DNA of 64,000 bases from DATFDN01 sp963767645 (GCA_963767645.1 CAVYEW010000005.1:1-64000), one strand, 5' to 3'. Positions 33,961 to 42,151 are shown, numbered from the stretch's first letter. Notes: generated by a model from the sequence alone, not told the origin. Made by a program: numbers and translations.

Positions 33961-36783
33961 TCAGGCATGGGTCAGCAACGAGCCGGCGCCTCCGTCAGAA
34001 GCGAGATGGAACGATCCGCTGCCGAGGCTTGATGTCTGGAACTTCAGGCTTGCCGCCTGGTTCGCATTGTTGGTGATCTGGAGCAGCCCGGTCGTGCTGT
34101 TGAAGCTGAGGCTCGCGCCGGCTGCGGTGAAACTCTTGAGATCCGCCTTGGCCGTTCCCTGAAAATTTTCGAGCAGCGGACCGGCATACGCGGTGCTCCC
34201 CACCCCGATGCCGAATGAGCCGGCATTGTCGATGAGCAGATCACTGCCGGCCGCGAAGCTGATCTGGGTGTTGGTCCCAAGCGCTGCTGCGACCTCCATC
34301 GCGCCAGAACTGGCGAGTTGGAACAATCCGGTGCTGCTCGGGTCGATCGCCGTGCTGACGTCGAGCGAGCCGGAGACGGCGAGTGTTCCGTTATCGATCA
34401 CCGTCGGGGCGACATCGGCGCCGGTCAGATTCCAACTCGCGCCGGCATCGACGGCGAGGGTGCCGAAATTGGTGAACGCGCTGCCCCCGACGCCGCCGAT
34501 CGTGCCCCGGCTCCCTCCAGCAAGCTCCAGCGTGTTTGAGCCGGACCCGCCGACCACGGCGCCGTTGAACACGGCGCCGGGATCGACCACCAGACGGTCG
34601 GCCCCGCTGCCGAAGAATTTGACGGAATCGAGCCCGCCGGAGATCGTGCCCGCGTTCGTGATGGTTCCGGCGCCGCCGTACACCGCGATGCCGAAGCCCG
34701 CGGCGGAGAGCGATGCACCGGCGGCATTACTGACATTGCCGCCGGTCTGGAGATCGACACCGATGTTGTTGGTCCCGGCGATGCTGCCGGCATTCGCGAC
34801 CGTGCCGGCGCCCCCGGTGACGAAGACCCCCAGGGAGGCGCCCAGGATCGACCCGCCGGCGAGGTTGGTGACGCTGCCGCCGCCTTCGAGATCTGCGCCG
34901 GTGCCGCCGGAGCCCGCCGCACTGATTGCACCTGCGTTGGTAAGAGTTCCGGTGCCTCCCCCGAAGCCAACGGCCGTGACCGGGCCGGAAATGACTCCGC
35001 CCGAGTTGTTGGAGATGCTCCCGCCACCTTCGAGTGCGACACCGTGAGCACCCGAAATCGTGCCGGTGTTCGCGACACTGCCCGACCCGCCGGTGACGAA
35101 GACGCCGTCCTGGCTCCCCGTCATGTGGGCGCCTGAGTTGTTGGTGATGCTGCCGCCGGCCTCGATGTCAGCGCCGGCGCCGCTTGTCCCGTTGATGCTG
35201 CCCGAGTTGATGAGACTCGCGGCCTGCCCGCCGGAGAAGACGCCCGAGACCTGGCCCGAAATGGACGCGGATGCGGCGTTGTTGATGCTGCCGCCGTCTC
35301 CGAGGTCGACCCCGATACTGCTGGTTCCGGTGACGGTGCTGTTATTCGTGACCGAAGCGGGAGCGCCCGACGCGAAGACGCCGGTGGCACCTGAGATCGA
35401 TCCGCCCGCATTGTTGGCGACGCTGCCGCCGCCCCCGAGATCCACTCCAGCGCCTGACCCGCTGATGCTACCGGCGTTGGTGATGGTTCCCGCGCCCCTG
35501 GACCCGACATAGATGCCGCTGCTGCCGCCCGAGATGGACCCGCCCGCGGCGTTCGTGACGCTGCCGCCTGCCCCGAGCTCCACCCCGTCATATTTTCCGC
35601 CCGCGAGGCTGCCACTGTTGTTGACCGTGCCTGCGGCGCCGGTGATGAAAATGCCGAACGAGCTGCCCGAAACAGAGGCCGCGGACTTGTTGGTGACGGC
35701 GCCGCCGGCTTCGAGGTCCATGCCGGCGGGGCCGGTCGCGCTGACTTTGCCGGAATTGACGATGCTCACCGCGCTGCCGCTGGAGAAGACACCGGCCAGC
35801 GAGCCCGAGATCGACGCGGAGGCGGAGTTCGTTATGCTGCCGCCGGAAGCGAGGAACACACCGACATGGGAGCCGGTGATGCTTCCGTTGTTGATCACGG
35901 ATGCAGCACCGCCGGTGACGAAGATGCCTGCCGGGTCGCGCGTGCCGGAGGCCGAAATCACCCCGCCGGCGGCATTCGTCACGCTGCCGCCGGAAAACAG
36001 CGCGACGCCGTCGTCCACGGTTGAGATGATACGGCCGGAGTTCACGACGGTTCCGAGTCCGCCTTGGACGATGGCGCCGTCCTCGCCGCCCACGATCGAG
36101 CTGGTGTTGGTGATGAGCCCGCCGCCGCCTAAGCCCACCCCATAGGCCGCGCCGGTGACGACGCCGTGGTTGGTGACTGTGCCGGCGCCGCCGGTGATGT
36201 AGAGGCCGGCGCCACTGGACAGTCCTCCTCCGAGCGTGCCGGTGCCCGCGATCGAGCCGCTCGTTGCATTCGTGACGTTGCCGCCCGCGCGCAGCCCGAG
36301 CCCGTCCCTGCCGGAAATCGATCCGGTATTGGTGACAGCGGCCGCGCCGGCCAGCAGGATGCCGTAGCCGGACGTGGAACTGACCTTGCCGTTGTTCGTG
36401 ACCGTCCAGGAGGTGCCGGCCGGTCCATCGACGCCATCGGCATTGGAGCCCGTCGACGTCACCGCGCCGGTGCTGGTGATTGTAAGGGGGTTGTCCGCCG
36501 GGGCGAGGACGACAGGGCCGGTGACGCTGCTGCTGATCGTCTTGCCCTGGCTCAACGACGGGCTCAGGACCGCCGACCTGGTAGCGGTCGGAGTTGCAAG
36601 GGAAGCTGCAAGCGGCCGCGCCTGCCCCCGGGCCGCTGGCGCCGTAGGCACGGTCGGCAACGGATGTGCTTGCGCCTGCACGGGGACCCCGGCCGGTGCG
36701 GACGGCCGAGAGGGTAGAAGGGCAGGCCGGAGTCCGGCGAATGGACCCTTCTGGGTGATATCGCTTGTAACCGTCCCCGACAT
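33961..36783 (-). CDS. Large beta-helix repeat protein (adhesin-like), no visible export domain
   Basis: 940 residues. N-terminal ~90 residues are Pro/Ala-rich with no hydrophobic signal. From ~95 to ~740 roughly a dozen imperfect ~45-residue units of the type GGSVTNAAGGSISG...GVFVTGGAGTVTN build a right-handed parallel beta-helix. Residues ~740-940 are a different beta-rich part (LVVDPGAVFNGAVVGG, LELAGGSRGTIGG) ending FHLASDGGAGSLLTHA. There is no autotransporter barrel, TPS domain, sortase motif or RTX repeat. Similar proteins in alphaproteobacteria end in a G-G-T-L-x-T strand that may act as an export signal. RBS GGAAAG upstream. It is convergent with the orphan binding-protein gene. Confidence 0.75.
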   Translation of the reverse strand: MSGTVTSDITQKGPFAGLRPALLPSRPSAPAGVPVQAQAHPLPTVPTAPAARGQARPLAASLATPTATRSAVLSPSLSQGKTISSSVTGPVVLAPADNPLTITSTGAVTSTGSNADGVDGPAGTSWTVTNNGKVSSTSGYGILLAGAAAVTNTGSISGRDGLGLRAGGNVTNATSGSIAGTGTLGGGLSSGAGLYITGGAGTVTNHGVVTGAAYGVGLGGGGLITNTSSIVGGEDGAIVQGGLGTVVNSGRIISTVDDGVALFSGGSVTNAAGGVISASGTRDPAGIFVTGGAASVINNGSITGSHVGVFLASGGSITNSASASISGSLAGVFSSGSAVSIVNSGKVSATGPAGMDLEAGGAVTNKSAASVSGSSFGIFITGAAGTVNNSGSLAGGKYDGVELGAGGSVTNAAGGSISGGSSGIYVGSRGAGTITNAGSISGSGAGVDLGGGGSVANNAGGSISGATGVFASGAPASVTNNSTVTGTSSIGVDLGDGGSINNAASASISGQVSGVFSGGQAASLINSGSINGTSGAGADIEAGGSITNNSGAHMTGSQDGVFVTGGSGSVANTGTISGAHGVALEGGGSISNNSGGVISGPVTAVGFGGGTGTLTNAGAISAAGSGGTGADLEGGGSVTNLAGGSILGASLGVFVTGGAGTVANAGSIAGTNNIGVDLQTGGNVSNAAGASLSAAGFGIAVYGGAGTITNAGTISGGLDSVKFFGSGADRLVVDPGAVFNGAVVGGSGSNTLELAGGSRGTIGGVGGSAFTNFGTLAVDAGASWNLTGADVAPTVIDNGTLAVSGSLDVSTAIDPSSTGLFQLASSGAMEVAAALGTNTQISFAAGSDLLIDNAGSFGIGVGSTAYAGPLLENFQGTAKADLKSFTAAGASLSFNSTTGLLQITNNANQAASLKFQTSSLGSGSFHLASDGGAGSLLTHA

Positions 36784-36958
36784 GTTTTATCTTTCCAGAT
36801 CGATTCGCGGATCGCGGCCCGCCGGGCGTTGTAATCTCGCTGCCATTTGCAAGCTGCCGCTTACCTGCTTGTAATCGTATCCTGAGCATCTTCGGCAATC
36901 GCCGGCACGTCAATCAGCAATTACTATGCCAAAAGTTGTAAGCGCCCTCGGACAGAGA

Positions 36959-37096
36959 TGGACCGAGCGATCTATATCCAGTGGCCAGGCAAGATGTGGG
37001 ACGTGGCGGGCAGATACACGCCGACGCGGAACTACTTCACGCTGAAGGACGCGGTGCAGCGACTCGTCTCTGCCCCGCAGCCCGTTCCAACATAGT
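36959..37096 (+). CDS. Possible 45-residue hypothetical protein
   Basis: ATG at 36959, stop TAG at 37096; reads MDRAIYIQWPGKMWDVAGRY and then TPTRNYFTLKDAVQRLVS. The composition is protein-like (aromatic and charged residues, few Ala/Arg runs), unlike the shadow frames around it. No clear RBS and no recognised family. It may instead be a scrap of a larger gene. Confidence 0.25.
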
Positions 37097-37149
37097 TGCT
37101 ACCCTGTTGGCGCCGCGGCAGAATAAAGTTGCCAGAGAGGAAGTCCGTC

Positions 37150-37281
37150 ATGCGCGCCCAGCTCCGCCGGATGGGCAACTCGTCCGGAATCATCATCCCC
37201 AAACCGGTCCTCGCCCAGCTCGGGGTCACGCCGGGCTGCACGGCGGTTAAGGCTGGGTCGAACCGCACGACCTACCGCTGA
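37150..37281 (+). pseudogene. Truncated AbrB/MazE-type antitoxin
   Basis: MRAQLRRMGNSSGIIIPKPV then LAQLGVTPG is the N-terminal beta-hairpin of an AbrB/MazE (SpoVT-AbrB) domain, with a GAGAGGAAG site before the ATG. The family pattern breaks at about 37237 and the frame stops after 43 residues, about half the usual length. No toxin gene follows. A decayed toxin-antitoxin remnant. Confidence 0.6.
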
Positions 37282-37287
37282 AGAAGG

Positions 37288-37380
37288 CGCATGCCGGGGC
37301 ACGCCATAGACCATCCCGGGTACGGCGACGTCGATGCCGAAGACCGCGCTCCTGTCCACCTTCGCGGAGATGCCGCGAGT
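37288..37380 (-). pseudogene. Fragment of an IorB-type molybdenum hydroxylase subunit
   Basis: 31 codons on the minus strand read RGISAKVDRSAVFGIDVAVP then GMVYGVPRHAP. This is the 'IPAKVDGxAxFGIDVRxPGMLYA' segment found in the middle of IorB-like subunits, matching the position of DIPAKLTGVPSYVQDLVLPG in the intact iorB of this window. No other part of that gene is recognised here. A scrap, with no start or stop of its own. Confidence 0.55.
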
Positions 37381-37516
37381 GCGCCGAACGCTCGCTTTTA
37401 CCGGTCGGCACCAGCGCCGCGCCGGACGCAGTGTGGTCCACGCCGGAGGGCATCTTCCAGTGAGCAAACATCTCGCTACGATGGCGCATAGGTTCTGCCG
37501 CCTCGGAGGTATCGCC

Positions 37517-38560
37517 ATGATTAGAAAGCTGGTGGCGACTGCTGCGGTGTTGACCGGCATCGGTGCGGCAGTCGCGCCTGCGCAAACAGTTCCGAGTCGC
37601 ATCTATACAGCGCCGCAGCGCCTCATCGCGATCGATGGTCCGCGCCGACTCAACCTGTACTGCATCGGATCGGGCCAGCCGACCGTCGTGCTGGAAGCAG
37701 GCGCCGGCAACGGCATAGTCACTTGGCGCCATGTGCAAGCGGCGATCGGGAGCTTCACCCGCGTCTGTGCCTACGACCGCGCCGGTCTGGGGTTCAGCGA
37801 CGCCGCCACTCGCCCCTCGAACGACACAATCATTGTCGATGATCTCCATCGTCTTCTCAGAGCTGCCGACATCTCTACGCTGGTCGTGCTCGTGGGGCAC
37901 TCCCTCGGCGGCGAGGCCGCGCTGGTGTTTGTGGCGACTTATCCGAAGGAGGTTGCGGGCGCGGTGCTCGTCGATCCGGGCTTTCCTGACATGCTGCGCC
38001 TTCTCCAAGCGGCACTGCCGCCCGGCAATCAGGCGGCGCTTTCGGACGGTTTCCACAAAAGGCTCGAAGGCGATCGCGCGTGCCTGGTTCTCGCGCAAAA
38101 GGGGATATTGACGCATCCGGCAACGAATGCGGCGAAGAACTGTGTTGATGTGAGTGGCGGGGCCGACAAATTAGACGAAACTCTGCGAAAGGCGATCGCT
38201 CGCCAGCTGGCATTGTCACGCGTTTGGCAGGCAATGATCTCGGAAACTGAAAGCTTTCTGCCGAACGACGACCAACCCTCCGCCAAAAGCGCGCAGTTCG
38301 ACCCCGCGAGTTTGTCCTTTGGGGACAAGCCGCTCATCGTGCTCACGCGTGGGAACCCGGAGGGAGCGCCAGGAGTGCCGCCGACCTCTATTGCAGCCAT
38401 GGAAGCCGCGTGGAAAGCGGGACACGATCGTGTCGCAAATCTTTCGGCGCGCGGAATCAGCACCATCGTTCCGGACACAGGTCACTACATTCAGATCGAC
38501 CAGCCCGGGGCGGTGATCGATGCGGTCCGGCGCGTCGTGACAGAGCTACGCCGTGGATGA
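37517..38560 (+). CDS. Secreted alpha/beta hydrolase
   Basis: 347 residues. Sec signal peptide (MIRKLVATAAVLTGIGAAVA). Alpha/beta-hydrolase fold: oxyanion segment VVLEAGAGNG, AYDRAGLGFSD, nucleophile elbow GHSLGGEAA, VDPGFPD, and the late His in DTGHYIQIDQP. GGAGG 7 bp upstream of ATG 37517. G+C is lower than that of the housekeeping genes. Substrate unknown; an esterase or lipase-like role in the periplasm. Confidence 0.82.
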   Translation: MIRKLVATAAVLTGIGAAVAPAQTVPSRIYTAPQRLIAIDGPRRLNLYCIGSGQPTVVLEAGAGNGIVTWRHVQAAIGSFTRVCAYDRAGLGFSDAATRPSNDTIIVDDLHRLLRAADISTLVVLVGHSLGGEAALVFVATYPKEVAGAVLVDPGFPDMLRLLQAALPPGNQAALSDGFHKRLEGDRACLVLAQKGILTHPATNAAKNCVDVSGGADKLDETLRKAIARQLALSRVWQAMISETESFLPNDDQPSAKSAQFDPASLSFGDKPLIVLTRGNPEGAPGVPPTSIAAMEAAWKAGHDRVANLSARGISTIVPDTGHYIQIDQPGAVIDAVRRVVTELRRG

Positions 38561-38666
38561 CACTGTGACCTGCTAAGCTCGCCTTCCGCCCGCCGCAGAC
38601 ATCCAATATTGAGACACTACCCACTACTTGCCGCCGGTTGCCAAGCGGCAGGACCCCTTGGCAGTC

Positions 38667-38766
38667 GGACACCTCTAAAAACCCCTCCGTTACGCTGCCG
38701 TCCTCGGGCAAGTTTCTGATTTTGCTCAGAGTGAAATTGCCGCTGGGGAGGTTTTTAGAGGTGTCC
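38667..38766. mobile_element. 100-bp MITE-like element with ~22-bp terminal inverted repeats
   Basis: Left end GGACACCTCTAAAAACCCC(TCC) and right end (GG)GGAGGTTTTTAGAGGTGTCC are inverted repeats differing at two positions. The tetranucleotide AGTC directly flanks both sides (38663-38666 and 38767-38770), the expected target duplication. The 56-bp interior has no coding capacity. Ends of the type ACACCTCTAAAAACC resemble IS5-group termini as I recall them. No full-length parent is present in the window. Confidence 0.8.
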
Positions 38767-38773
38767 AGTCGGG

Positions 38774-38813
38774 TCAAACGTATCGAACGCCGCCGTCCAC
38801 GTCGATCCCGGTG
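38774..38813 (-). pseudogene. C-terminal scrap of a short-chain dehydrogenase
   Basis: Immediately beside the MITE, the minus strand reads VNTGIDVDGGVRYV and stop. This is the closing 'G-x-x-x-x-V-D-G-G-x-x-Y' segment of SDR enzymes. Only about 14 residues, so this is a weak call. It fits the pattern of gene fragments in this region. Confidence 0.35.
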
Positions 38814-40070
38814 TTAACGCGGCAAAGGTTCGCCGGTGACGATGGTCGCTATGTCCGAGACTATCGACTTGGTGGCCTGACTGTTGAGGTACTCCCCTTG
38901 GTCGTCAAAGCTGCCTTCGCCGAACGTCACCGCGACCGCTATGGCTAGCTTTTTCGAGGGTAAGTATGCCTCAACGGACCCGTATCCGCCGAACAGTGGG
39001 TTTTGCAAAATCCACTCGCCCGAGATGACAACGCCAATTCCGTAGCTATAACTCTCGTCGAGGCGGTGGCAAGTCGGACAGCCTGCTTGTTCATGCCCGA
39101 AGCCGATCAGGTTGGGAGCAATCTGCGCGGCATGCGATTCCGCGGAAAGCAGCGATCCTGTTCCGATAGCGTCCGCAGTTGCCGCCAAATCATAGATGTT
39201 GGTTGTCTGGACTGCCCCCTCCGCGAGCGTCCATGACGGATTCCAGTAGGTCGACTCCTCGTAGAATGGTTCGGCTGGCGGAATGCCGAGTACTTCCCGC
39301 CGCTCGGACGTGAAAGCGTGGAGAACGGGTCTCTGGATGGCCGGGGTTGCGACGCTCCGGGTGTTCGTGAGCTGGAGTGGCCGAAGAATTCTCTCTCGCA
39401 TCAACGTCGCCATCGGCACCCCGGTGATCCTCTCGAGCGCTCGGCCAAGGATCACGTAGTCGGTGTGCGAGTAGTCCCAGTTCGTTCCTGGTGCGAAAAT
39501 CCGCCCGGTTGATAGTCCAAGGTCAATCAGCTCTTGGGACGTCCACTGCCGGTAAACGTCAGCCGCGTTTTCCTTTAGGAACTCGGTGTCACGAACGTAG
39601 TCGGGATAGCCGGCCGTCATGGTGGCCAACATCCGCAATGTGACCTGGTCGGAATCCGGCAGCTCTGGCAGCCAGGTGGACAAAGGCGCGTCCAGTGTCA
39701 CCACTTGCTCATCGACGAGTTGCAGCAGCAGTGTTGCCACGTAGGAAATAGCCACAGCACCATTACGAAAATGCATGTCGGTCGTGGCTGGGCTGTTGTC
39801 GGCGGATATCCCCATTGCTTTCGTGGCGACATTCCGCCCATCTATCGTCACGCGGAGTATGACGGACCGCAAATGATTTGCCGCCATTTCGCGCTGCGCG
39901 GCCGAAATTATAGCCTCTCCTTGCTCACTGGCGGCTTGGTGGCTTCCAAACGGTTCCGGAGGCGATGCGCATGACGTGCGCCCCAGCAAGACAAGGATCA
40001 GGCCAGCGCAGATGGCCAGTCTGGTGCAGAAGCGATCGACGACAGGAGTTTTGTTCACTTGTGGTATCAT
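38814..40070 (-). CDS. Serine-hydrolase (class C beta-lactamase-like) protein lacking the SxxK motif
   Basis: 418 residues with a hydrophobic N-terminus and a Cys (RTSC) that could be a lipobox. Beta-lactamase-related fold: QLVDEQVVTLDAPLSTWLPE, TLRMLATMTAGYPDY, FAPGTNWDYSHTDYVILGRA and GYGSVEAYLPSKKLAIAV. The usual SxxK (F-R-x-G-S-x-T-K) is replaced by FRNGAVAISY, so both catalytic Ser and Lys are missing at the expected place, and YxN is YSH. Probably not a beta-lactamase; maybe a binding protein or an enzyme with another mechanism. Lower G+C than flanks suggests transfer. Confidence 0.75.
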   Translation of the reverse strand: MIPQVNKTPVVDRFCTRLAICAGLILVLLGRTSCASPPEPFGSHQAASEQGEAIISAAQREMAANHLRSVILRVTIDGRNVATKAMGISADNSPATTDMHFRNGAVAISYVATLLLQLVDEQVVTLDAPLSTWLPELPDSDQVTLRMLATMTAGYPDYVRDTEFLKENAADVYRQWTSQELIDLGLSTGRIFAPGTNWDYSHTDYVILGRALERITGVPMATLMRERILRPLQLTNTRSVATPAIQRPVLHAFTSERREVLGIPPAEPFYEESTYWNPSWTLAEGAVQTTNIYDLAATADAIGTGSLLSAESHAAQIAPNLIGFGHEQAGCPTCHRLDESYSYGIGVVISGEWILQNPLFGGYGSVEAYLPSKKLAIAVAVTFGEGSFDDQGEYLNSQATKSIVSDIATIVTGEPLPR

Positions 40071-40262
40071 TCCGGACTGACACTAGGACGTCGCTGTAGC
40101 GGCGGGTCTCACTGGTGGGATGGCGTTGCGAAGCGCCGGTCACACAGTGAAGGCTAATCCGACGGTCGTAAACTCCCGGGGAGCTGGCGGCAGTCATCAA
40201 CCATGGCCGCGACCTGCCTGCCCGTCTCATTGCAGACTGGTCGCGCTAGCCCGCCCCCGGCT

Positions 40263-40494
40263 ACCCTCGGAAACACCTCCTCCGCCAGAATCTGCATCTG
40301 CTCCAGCGCCCCCTGCTTCGGCGTCCCCGCCAGATGCACGCTGACGCAGAAATAGTTCACCCCAAACCGCCGTTGCAGCGCCAGGATCTGCTCGGCCGCC
40401 TCACCGGCGGTGCCGAGCAGGAAGCGGTCGTCCAGCAGCTCCTCGAACGCCACGCCGAAATTGTCGCTCTCCGGCATCACCGGGTCCTGGACCC
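40263..40494 (-). pseudogene. C-terminal fragment of an LLM flavin-dependent oxidoreductase (paralogue of 42653-43675)
   Basis: About 232 bp align with 42678-42909 with roughly 13 differences by my count. It encodes PESDNFGVAFEELLDDRFLL and then GTAGEAAEQILALQRRFGVN to EEVFPRV, the last quarter of the intact neighbour. The rest of the gene is absent. The differences mean it is not a recent copy of the same gene but a paralogue or an old duplicate. It marks one side of the inserted low-GC region. Confidence 0.85.
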
Positions 40495-40576
40495 AATGGC
40501 TGCACCCCCCAGGAGCCGGGAGCGACGTGCGGTGCGCTGAGCGACTGCCGGGCGGGCGCGAGGACGTGGCGCAGAC

Positions 40577-40629
40577 GGCGGTGATGCCGCTCGATCAGAC
40601 CGGGTGCAAGCTGAGCCAGAGCTGAGGCG
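40577..40629 (+). pseudogene. 53-bp exact copy of the end of the orphan binding-protein gene
   Basis: Identical base for base to 33886-33938, including the stop codon; encodes AVMPLDQTGCKLSQS. The sequences on both sides are unrelated to the original. A recent duplication or recombination scar that links 33.9 kb and 40.6 kb. Confidence 0.9.
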
Positions 40630-40728
40630 TTTCAGGAGGAGTTGTTGGCCTGAGAGGGCAGCCGCCGATCGACCTTGAACGCTAGGGAGGGACCACCGAC
40701 AGGCAGCCCGATCATCCCAGCGTCCCTC

Positions 40729-40779
40729 TCGCACCACACCATCCGTGCCAACGGCATCAAGCAGCATCAGGTGGAGGTC
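40729..40779 (+). pseudogene. Possible N-terminal scrap of an epoxide-hydrolase-like alpha/beta hydrolase
   Basis: The plus strand reads SHHTIRANGIKQHQVEV, like the usual first strand (xIRANGIxxHVVExG) of epoxide-hydrolase-type proteins. Only 17 residues; the pattern stops there. Weak, reported because it abuts the resolvase fragment on the other strand. Confidence 0.3.
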
Positions 40780-40900
40780 CCGGTAGAGGATCGGCGCAGC
40801 CTTCGGCGCGGAGCTGGACAACCTGCGCGTCAAGCGTCTGCCGGTAGGTGCTGACAGGTGCGTAACCAAAGCGGCGATTTTGCGGTTCGGTTTCGGTCAT
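40757..40900 (-). pseudogene. Truncated serine recombinase (resolvase/invertase N-terminus)
   Basis: ATG at 40900; reads NRRFGYAPVSTYRQTLDAQV and VQLRAEGCADP before the pattern is lost. This is the N-terminal catalytic segment of Tn3/Hin-type resolvases (GYARVSTxxQTLDAQxxQL), including the active-site Ser of VST; the Arg before it is Pro. The frame stops after 47 residues, far below ~190. Evidence that a transposon or its resolvase once sat here. Confidence 0.7.
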
Positions 40901-41146
40901 AACTTCTGTAGAGCGTGCCCTATTGGCGAAGCTCGCGCCAGCCCAACTTGCAAAAGTCTAGTTAATGCACCCAGTTATGCTTTTGGCAGCGCAGGCCGAC
41001 CCCGGCCTGCGTCTCATCGCGGTGGGTTTGGACAAATCAAACCCACGCGGGCGGCCAGACAGATGTGGTAACCGCTAGCCACGCACTCCAAGCCGAGTGT
41101 AGCCCGGGCTGCCAAAGCAGGCGCTGGGTTCACGGAGTAAACCCGT
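40901..41146. other. Non-coding stretch with two hairpins
   Basis: No gene seen. Two perfect stem-loops lie at 40991-41010 (GCAGGCC/GGCCTGC) and 41022-41046 (GTGGGTTTG-gacaaat-CAAACCCAC). The second could stop transcription from the low-GC operon that ends at 41147, although no T-run follows on either strand. Confidence 0.5.
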
Positions 41147-42151
41147 CTATTGGGTTAATTCAAAGCTAGTATGAATTTGCAGATCAGCATGATAGATAGG
41201 TGGATTAGCCTGTTCTCCCTTAGAACGCCCAGTGTCATATCCCACCCGCATATGTGGTGTCACGCTGAACACGGTAAGCCGATCGCTTTGTAAGTCTTTG
41301 AGCATCAAGCTTGTCGCGCGATCGCCGAGTACCGCGAATTTAGGAACGGATGGAACTCCCGACTGAACCGACACGGGGTACACCGCAATCGTAGGAGTAG
41401 CTCCAGGTTTGAGGATGATTTTCCAAGGAAACTGGACTGTGCCAGATAGAGTGCGAATACTCCCATGATCATTAAGCTCAATGAAGTCGTCACTCTCCCG
41501 ATAGCCGGGAGCTGCGACGATCACCCGATAGACCCCAGCCCGAAAATGCGTCATTAGGTCCACGTCTTCGGGATCGCCTGCGTCCGCTACAATAGTATCA
41601 ACGGATACTTGTTCCGGAGTATTCATCTGCTGTTGCAGATCCTCTAAAGTCCTAAAGTTCTTCAACCTCGTGAAGTGGATAGTTGCAGGCTGCTTGTTGA
41701 AGTCCGCGATCTGTAGCTGGTTATCGGAGTTCAAACCTAATTCGAGAGTAAGATTACCTTTTCGCTTCAATGGAACTGCTTTACTCAATTCTCGGCTGAT
41801 GTCTGCGCAAATAGCTTCTAGAGACGCCTTATAGGCATCGAACGTTCTATCGATCGACTTGAAGTTGGGACTGACTACCGGATTAGGGCGTAGATCTGAC
41901 AGCGTAGCATGGACTACAATGTGAGATAGCTGCGCCGTCCGGTTACATCCAAAGATGTTGATCACTGCTCCCTGAACGGCCTGCCCATTGACTACGTTAC
42001 AGCCCCTCAGAGAAAGGGCTTGGCTGGTTACTCCCTCTAGCACTTTCGAGTCGGTGACGGTGCTGCCCGAGGCCTGTTGAGCAAAGGCAGGCGACGCTGA
42101 TACGCAGAGCCCTGCAAATGTAACGGCCAATAGGCTAGCAGCCGTTCTCAT
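41147..42151 (-). CDS. Unknown periplasmic protein of a low-GC accessory operon
   Basis: 334 residues, not recognised. Clear signal peptide (MRTAASLLAVTFAGLCVSAS, cleavage after AFA). The mature part starts with a Ser/Thr segment, has two Cys close to the start (LRGCNVV, NIFGCNRT), a helical middle (SIDRTFDAYKASLEAICADI) and a beta-rich C-terminal half (FRAGVYRVIVAAPGYRESDD, VQFPWKIILKPG). G+C is near 50%, far below the flanks. Its ATG overlaps the stop of the lipoprotein gene upstream (ATGA). Transferred DNA is likely. Function unknown. Confidence 0.7.
   Translation of the reverse strand: MRTAASLLAVTFAGLCVSASPAFAQQASGSTVTDSKVLEGVTSQALSLRGCNVVNGQAVQGAVINIFGCNRTAQLSHIVVHATLSDLRPNPVVSPNFKSIDRTFDAYKASLEAICADISRELSKAVPLKRKGNLTLELGLNSDNQLQIADFNKQPATIHFTRLKNFRTLEDLQQQMNTPEQVSVDTIVADAGDPEDVDLMTHFRAGVYRVIVAAPGYRESDDFIELNDHGSIRTLSGTVQFPWKIILKPGATPTIAVYPVSVQSGVPSVPKFAVLGDRATSLMLKDLQSDRLTVFSVTPHMRVGYDTGRSKGEQANPPIYHADLQIHTSFELTQ

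Noticed and set aside
33961..36783. Regular repeats considered as a possible CRISPR array
   Set aside because: The periodicity (~130 bp) is imperfect and codes for a beta-helix protein in one continuous frame; there are no short exact repeats with unique spacers.
36784..37149. Search for a tRNA or attachment site that would define an integrated island
   Set aside because: No tRNA-like fold or matching flanking att repeat found; the only exact long direct repeat is the 53-bp pair at 33886 and 40577.
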